From Pseudomonadota bacterium (GTDB taxonomy: Bacteria > Myxococcota_A > Polyangia > Polyangiales > Sandaracinaceae), in NCBI GenBank assembly GCA_023427125.1, contig JAEZBP010000463.1, positions 1 to 9,960 on the forward strand: a stretch of DNA of 9,960 nucleotides, read 5' to 3'. This document shows, piece by piece, positions 6,566 to 9,960 of the stretch (position 1 is its first letter; each line of letters starts with the position of its first letter). A program made the translations under genes and the position numbers. Under the pieces are notes generated by a model. It did not search any database. It saw only the letters and a program-made list of their open reading frames with translations, and had not been told where the DNA came from.

Positions 6566-7742
6566 GAGAGAGGGCGAGCTCCCGCGGGTCCTGGACCAAG
6601 TAGAAGTCCATGCGGTTCATGACGTAGGCGAAGCCGAGCTGCAGATCCGGATCGGCGAAGCCGAAGGAGCCGCCGGCGCCGGGGGTGCCGTAAGCGCGGA
6701 CCGAGGAGCCGAAGCGGAAGCTCGCGGACGGCTTGCAGTAGCCGAGGCCGAAGGTCATCTCGCGGCGCAGGACGAGATCGAAGGAGCCCTTCTTCGGCGC
6801 GGTCGCGGGCTGCTCGAGGGCATTCAAGGTCTCCCTCGTGAGGCCGAGCGGGCCTCCGCCGATCGCGAAGGTGCCGTAGGCCTTCGCGATGTCGCGCGCG
6901 GACGCGTGGCCGTTGCTCGCCGGCAGCTCGATGCGGCGCAGGTCCTCGTCGTTGTAGCGCTTGGGCTGACCGAGCACGGCCGGGTTGCTGAACGTTCGGT
7001 TGGTGAGCGACCCGGGGGCAAGGAAGCCGAAGACGAAGGCCGGCGGGAGCTTGCGGATGTTGAGGAGCATCCGCAGCGCGAAGAGGTCCGCTTGGAGCGG
7101 CGCGATCCGGTCGCGGTCGACGCTGTCCGGCAAGCCGATGTGGATGTCGAGGCCGAGCGGCGCGGCGACCTCCTCGGCGAAGAAGCGACCGATGGTGCGG
7201 CGCTCGGGGTCGACCCGGCGGAGCAGCTCACTCTCGTACCAGCCGAGGCTGATGCCGTGATAGCCGTGGTGCTCGCCCGGCTTCCACGCGGGCTCCTGCT
7301 TGCCGATGGCGGCCGCGACCCGGTCGGGGTCGGCGAGCACGTCGAGGTCCATCTTCTCGGTGATCGCCGGGAGGCCGGCCTGATGCGAGAGGACCTGGCG
7401 GACCGTCACGTCGGCCTTGCCGCCCTGGGCGAACTCCGGCCAGTAGGTCGCCATGCGCTCGTCGTAGTCGAAGAGGCCGCGCGAGTGCGCGACGGCGAGC
7501 GCCATCGAGGAGATGCCCTTGGTCGTCGAGAAGACGTTGACGAGCGTGTCCTCCTCCCACGGCGCGCCGGTCTTCGGGTCGCGCGTGCCGCCCCACAGAT
7601 CGACCACCTTCTCGCCGCGGAAGTAGACGGCGCAGGCGGCGCCGTCCTCCAGCCCCTTGCGGAAGTTCTCTTCGAACGCGTGCCGCACGGGCTCGAAAGC
7701 CGGCGCCACGGTCCCCTTCACGAGCTCCTTCGACGTTCCCAC
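6492..7742 (-). CDS. Serine beta-lactamase family hydrolase (class C/EstB-like)
   Basis: This protein of about 416 residues belongs to the beta-lactamase/transpeptidase-like family that includes EstB-type esterases. The nucleophile motif Ser-x-x-Lys is STTK at 72-75, following the typical VVDLWGGTRD (46-55). LSHQAGLPAI (119-128) and the tyrosine motif region HHGYHGISLGW (158-168, Tyr161) are also typical. Near the C-terminus YGTPGAGGSFGFADP (351-365) corresponds to the third active-site strand; relatives known to me usually have His where Thr353 stands. No signal peptide is seen, which favours a cytosolic esterase or amidase over a true beta-lactamase; the substrate is unknown. The frame is open back to an ATG at 7790, but the GTG at 7742 follows a strong ribosome site and begins the conserved region. 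It converges on the catalase, and its last codons are duplicated beyond it. Confidence 0.92.
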   Translation of the reverse strand: MGTSKELVKGTVAPAFEPVRHAFEENFRKGLEDGAACAVYFRGEKVVDLWGGTRDPKTGAPWEEDTLVNVFSTTKGISSMALAVAHSRGLFDYDERMATYWPEFAQGGKADVTVRQVLSHQAGLPAITEKMDLDVLADPDRVAAAIGKQEPAWKPGEHHGYHGISLGWYESELLRRVDPERRTIGRFFAEEVAAPLGLDIHIGLPDSVDRDRIAPLQADLFALRMLLNIRKLPPAFVFGFLAPGSLTNRTFSNPAVLGQPKRYNDEDLRRIELPASNGHASARDIAKAYGTFAIGGGPLGLTRETLNALEQPATAPKKGSFDLVLRREMTFGLGYCKPSASFRFGSSVRAYGTPGAGGSFGFADPDLQLGFAYVMNRMDFYLVQDPRELALSRAAEACAAKLSAAEERAPAAAAGA

Positions 7743-7747
7743 CTTCA

Positions 7748-7752
7748 CCTCC
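7748..7752 (-). promoter_or_regulatory. Ribosome binding site favouring the GTG start of the hydrolase
   Basis: On the minus strand ggagg lies five bases before the GTG at 7742. GTGs at 7748 and 7754 and the ATG at 7790 are alternative starts in the same frame, but the purine run is placed best for 7742. Confidence 0.5.
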
Positions 7753-7854
7753 ACCCCGAGGCCGATCCGCCCCGCTCGGCCGACGAGCATACGCGCACGG
7801 CCCGAGGTTGCGAAAGGCCCTCGGACGAGGGCGCCACGAGCGGCCTCTACGCCG

Positions 7855-8448
7855 TCAGCACGGGAGCGCGGACGACCAGGTCACGGTGATGGTCGTCTCG
7901 CGCCAGAGGAAGGTCGCCGAGCCGACGAAGTCGACCCCGCACGCGGTGGCGACGGCGCGCTCGGTGGCGACCGCTCCGGTGAGCGCCTCGCCGTCGGGCC
8001 ACGCGCGCATCAGCTGCCGGGTCGACTCCCAGCCGTTGCCCTCGACCGCGGCGGGCGGCTCGAGCACGACGTAGGCGGCGTAGCGGATGTCGGCCGTGTG
8101 ATCGTACTCGCCCTCCGGCAGCTCCTCGGTGTGAAAGCCGAGGACGAGGAGCGCCGCGCCGCCCTCCCCGCCCTTGAGGGCGAGCGACTGATCGCCCACG
8201 TGCGCGTTCCAACCCGGGTACGTCGCCGACACTCCGCAGAGCGAGCCGAGCAGCGCGAGCTCGTCCTCGGGGCCGACGCAGCCGACCGTGGTCGTTCCGT
8301 CGCCGGTGCCGCCGAGCACGACGCTGGTCGAGATCGCGTCGCTCGGGCCCGGCCCCGGGTCGCGCTCGAAGTTCGGTCCGGTGAAGATGCACCCCGCGGC
8401 CGGGAGGGTCAGCGCGATTACAATCGCCAAGATTGAAGTACGAATCAT
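7855..8448 (-). CDS. Putative small lipoprotein of unknown function
   Basis: This 197-residue protein has a lipoprotein signal peptide: basic start MIRTS, hydrophobic ILAIVIALTL, and a lipobox-like LPAAGC with the lipidated cysteine at residue 20. Export to the cell envelope is therefore likely. The mature part begins with a flexible Pro/Gly/Asp segment (PGPGPSD, 31-37), then what looks like a compact beta-rich domain with Cys57, Cys71, Cys170 and Cys197, enough for two disulfides. I do not recognise a family. The ATG at 8448 is chosen because it starts the signal peptide and follows a ggagg site by seven bases; a frame extending to 8535 would bury the signal peptide. It lies 112 bp upstream of the hydrolase gene on the same strand, so joint transcription is possible. 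Confidence 0.85.
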   Translation of the reverse strand: MIRTSILAIVIALTLPAAGCIFTGPNFERDPGPGPSDAISTSVVLGGTGDGTTTVGCVGPEDELALLGSLCGVSATYPGWNAHVGDQSLALKGGEGGAALLVLGFHTEELPEGEYDHTADIRYAAYVVLEPPAAVEGNGWESTRQLMRAWPDGEALTGAVATERAVATACGVDFVGSATFLWRETTITVTWSSALPC

Positions 8449-8675
8449 CAAGAAGCCTCCGCGGCAGCGCTCCGGCAACACGCGTGCCGATAGAGCGCGC
8501 AACGCATGCGCCCAGACGACGCCCCGTCGTGGCACGCGCTGGCACGCGCGAGCTCAGGCCCGCGGCGGTCGCGCGCGCGCCGCTGCTGAGCGCCACCGCG
8601 AGGCCCGGTGGTAACTCGACGTTCCACGGCGTCCAACGACTGGACGCGGGTGCATGCTCGCTCGGCGGCGGTCTC
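8449..8675. other. Upstream region of the lipoprotein gene
   Basis: No gene is supported here. It should contain the lipoprotein promoter. The only structure I see is a perfect 10-bp tandem duplication, tggcacgcgc twice in a row at 8530-8549, which could be a regulator site or simple slippage. The rest is GC-rich and featureless. Confidence 0.4.
8456..8460 (-). promoter_or_regulatory. Ribosome binding site of the lipoprotein gene
   Basis: ggagg on the minus strand lies seven bases before the ATG at 8448, supporting that start over the longer frame from 8535. Confidence 0.65.
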
Positions 8676-8853
8676 GCCCGGATTATTCACGAGGGCGCCA
8701 GGGGCAGGCCGTAGTTCGTCGAGGAGGCTTGGTCGCACGCCCGAAGCACAGTGAGGAGCGTAGTTTCCCTACGTGACGAGCGAGCATCGGACGTACGGCC
8801 AATGCTTCCGGCGAGATGCGGTGTGACACGGCGCACTCGTGAATAATCCGGGC
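8676..8853. mobile_element. 178-bp MITE-like palindromic element with terminal inverted repeats
   Basis: The sequence gcccggattattcacgag at 8676-8693 returns as its exact reverse complement at 8836-8853. Past one mismatch the match continues for five bases, giving 24-bp ends with 23 matches (8676-8699 and 8830-8853). The interior partly mirrors itself as well: around the centre, cgtag and ctacg flank a 5-nt loop, and 8720-8750 aligns imperfectly with the reverse complement of 8780-8805. The whole unit can therefore fold into one long interrupted hairpin. It has no coding capacity of note. Size and ends fit a non-autonomous insertion-sequence derivative (MITE) or a structured intergenic repeat. 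I could not find a clear target-site duplication. The AT-rich core of the ends stands out from the GC-rich background. Confidence 0.65.
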
Positions 8854-8953
8854 TAGAGCTCGCGCAGCGGAGGGTGAGGACTCGGGGCCGCGCTGGCTTG
8901 CGCCGCACGACGGAGGCCGCCGCCGGCATCCGCGTTGCACAGCCGCTCACCTC

Positions 8954-9960
8954 ATGCAGATCCACCGCATCGCGCTCGGCCTGTTGATGGCGCTCTCCTC
9001 CGGCTGCGCCGCCTCGCTCGGCGTCGACGACCACGACGAGACCGAGGACGAGCCGGAGCTCGGCACCCACTCGCTCGGCCTCTCGTCGATCTCGTGCACC
9101 GAGCGCGGAGACACCGGCTACCGCAGCGGCGCGTCGTTCCCCATCCGGGTCGTGACCGTGGACGGCAAGCCGGTGGAGCGCGACACCGCCAACGCCTACT
9201 ACGTGATGGCCCAGGCCGCCTCGCGCGATGGCGTCACGCTGCGCATCTCGAGCGGCTTCCGCACGATGGCGGAGCAGCGCTACTTCTACGGCTGCTACAC
9301 GAACTGCAACTGCAACGGCTGCAACCTCGCCGCGCGCCCGGGCTACTCGAACCACCAGAGCGGCTCGGCGCTCGATCTCAACACCTCCTCGAGCGGCGTG
9401 CTCGCCTGGCTCAACGCGCACGGCGGCCACTACGGCTTCCGCCGCACCGTGCCGAGCGAGCCGTGGCACTGGGAGCACCGAGGCGGAGGGCCCGGCGGTG
9501 GGCCCTGCGGCGCCGCGCCGGTGCCGGTCGGTCCCCCGCCTCCGCTCGTCCCGCACCCGAACCCGGTCGCGTCGTGCGGCGAGCTGCGCTCGGGCGAGGT
9601 CCTCGATCCCGGCGAGGCGATCGTCTCGTGCGGCGGCCGCTTCACGTTCGCTCACCAGAGCGACGGAAACGTCGTCCTCTACGACGGCGGCCGCGCCCTC
9701 TGGCAGACCGGCACCCACGGCCGGATGACGAGCATGGTCGTGATGCAGGGCGACGGAAACCTCGTCCTCTACGATCGATGGAGCCAGGCCATCTGGTCCT
9801 CCGGCTCGCACGGCCACACCGGCGCGCTCTTCGCGATGCAGGCGGACGGAAACGGCGTCGTCTACGCGGGCTCGCGCGCGCTCTGGTCCACCGGCACGGT
9901 CGTCGCCACGGCGCCTCCGCCGCCGCCCCCTCCCCCGCCGCCTCCGCCGCCTCCGCCTCC
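8954..9960 (+). CDS. VanY-type carboxypeptidase fused to B-type lectin, lipoprotein-like, 3' end outside window
   Basis: The visible 335 residues begin with a lipoprotein-like signal (MQIHRIALGLLMALSSGC, Cys18; -3 Ser is non-canonical) and an acidic linker. A VanY/M15 peptidase domain covers about 60-176: SNHQSGSALD gives zinc ligands His134 and Asp141, and SEPWHWEH gives the catalytic Glu169 and third ligand His172. Such enzymes trim D-Ala from peptidoglycan peptides. A cysteine cluster (C114, C118, C120, C123) precedes the motif. After a Gly/Pro linker, a bulb-type mannose lectin domain covers about 208-316, with the QxDxNxVxY sugar-binding motif three times: QSDGNVVLY (235), QGDGNLVLY (265) and QADGNGVVY (296). 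A polyproline run begins at 321 and continues past the edge, so more domains probably follow. No good ribosome site precedes the ATG; the palindromic element ends 100 bp upstream. Confidence 0.92.
   Translation, partial: MQIHRIALGLLMALSSGCAASLGVDDHDETEDEPELGTHSLGLSSISCTERGDTGYRSGASFPIRVVTVDGKPVERDTANAYYVMAQAASRDGVTLRISSGFRTMAEQRYFYGCYTNCNCNGCNLAARPGYSNHQSGSALDLNTSSSGVLAWLNAHGGHYGFRRTVPSEPWHWEHRGGGPGGGPCGAAPVPVGPPPPLVPHPNPVASCGELRSGEVLDPGEAIVSCGGRFTFAHQSDGNVVLYDGGRALWQTGTHGRMTSMVVMQGDGNLVLYDRWSQAIWSSGSHGHTGALFAMQADGNGVVYAGSRALWSTGTVVATAPPPPPPPPPPPPPPP
9914..9960 (+). repeat. Low-complexity CCN repeat encoding polyproline
   Basis: The last 47 bases are a run of proline codons (mixed cct, ccg, ccc), at least fifteen in a row in the frame of the lectin fusion, reaching the window edge. 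It is a coding linker and prone to slippage and assembly error. Confidence 0.85.

Noticed and set aside
5485..6603. 372-codon plus-strand open frame inside the catalase
   Set aside because: Out-of-frame reading of a conserved enzyme, Arg/Pro-rich, no start signal.
6906..7889. 327-codon plus-strand open frame opposite the hydrolase
   Set aside because: Antisense shadow; the minus-strand frame carries the STTK and other family motifs.
8449..8535. N-terminal extension of the lipoprotein gene to 8535
   Set aside because: It would place 29 Arg-rich residues before a clear lipoprotein signal peptide, and the ATG at 8448 has its own ribosome site.
8683..8940. 85-codon minus-strand open frame over the palindromic element
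   Set aside because: It mostly reads through the inverted-repeat element; the same short peptide also appears in an opposite-strand frame because of the inverted ends. A database hit to transposase remnants would change this.
9914..9960. Proline-codon run as a non-coding microsatellite
   Set aside because: It is in frame with the lectin fusion gene and reads as an uninterrupted polyproline linker, so it is treated as coding.

Overview
The window is GC-rich DNA with strong G/C preference at third codon positions, lipoproteins, an ankyrin protein and a lectin-peptidase fusion. This style fits a Myxococcota (Sandaracinaceae/Polyangia-like) chromosome; that placement is inference from style, not from a marker gene. 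No rRNA, tRNA or cas gene is visible.

Left edge (1-1135): two 36-nt hairpin repeats separated by a 40-nt unique stretch look like the trailing end of a CRISPR array that continues to the left. Twelve bases further on is the stop codon of a complete tyrosine recombinase on the minus strand. About 320 bp upstream of the recombinase start hold no confident gene, although one minus frame looks coding.

Middle (1456-4717): an AraC-family regulator (minus) and a short-chain dehydrogenase (plus) are divergently transcribed from a 103-bp spacer, a typical regulator/target pair. After a 228-bp gap containing a minus-strand protein-like tail comes a four-repeat ankyrin protein with an unrecognised C-terminal half.

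Catalase block (4718-7742): a complete monofunctional haem catalase lies on the same strand as the ankyrin gene, which recalls the known KatB/AnkB association. It converges tail-to-tail (4 bp apart) with a serine beta-lactamase/EstB-like hydrolase. The 3' end of that hydrolase gene is present a second time, degraded, on the other side of the catalase. The catalase is therefore bracketed by ~75-bp direct repeats, a sign of past duplication or cassette insertion.

Right part (7855-9960): a small cysteine-containing lipoprotein (minus); a 178-bp element with 24-bp near-perfect terminal inverted repeats and a partly palindromic interior (MITE-like); and the start of a secreted VanY-type D,D-/L,D-carboxypeptidase fused to a three-motif B-type mannose lectin and a polyproline tract, which runs off the window.

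The points most worth following up are the CRISPR tail abutting a recombinase, the hydrolase-tail duplication around the catalase, the palindromic element, and the VanY-lectin fusion.
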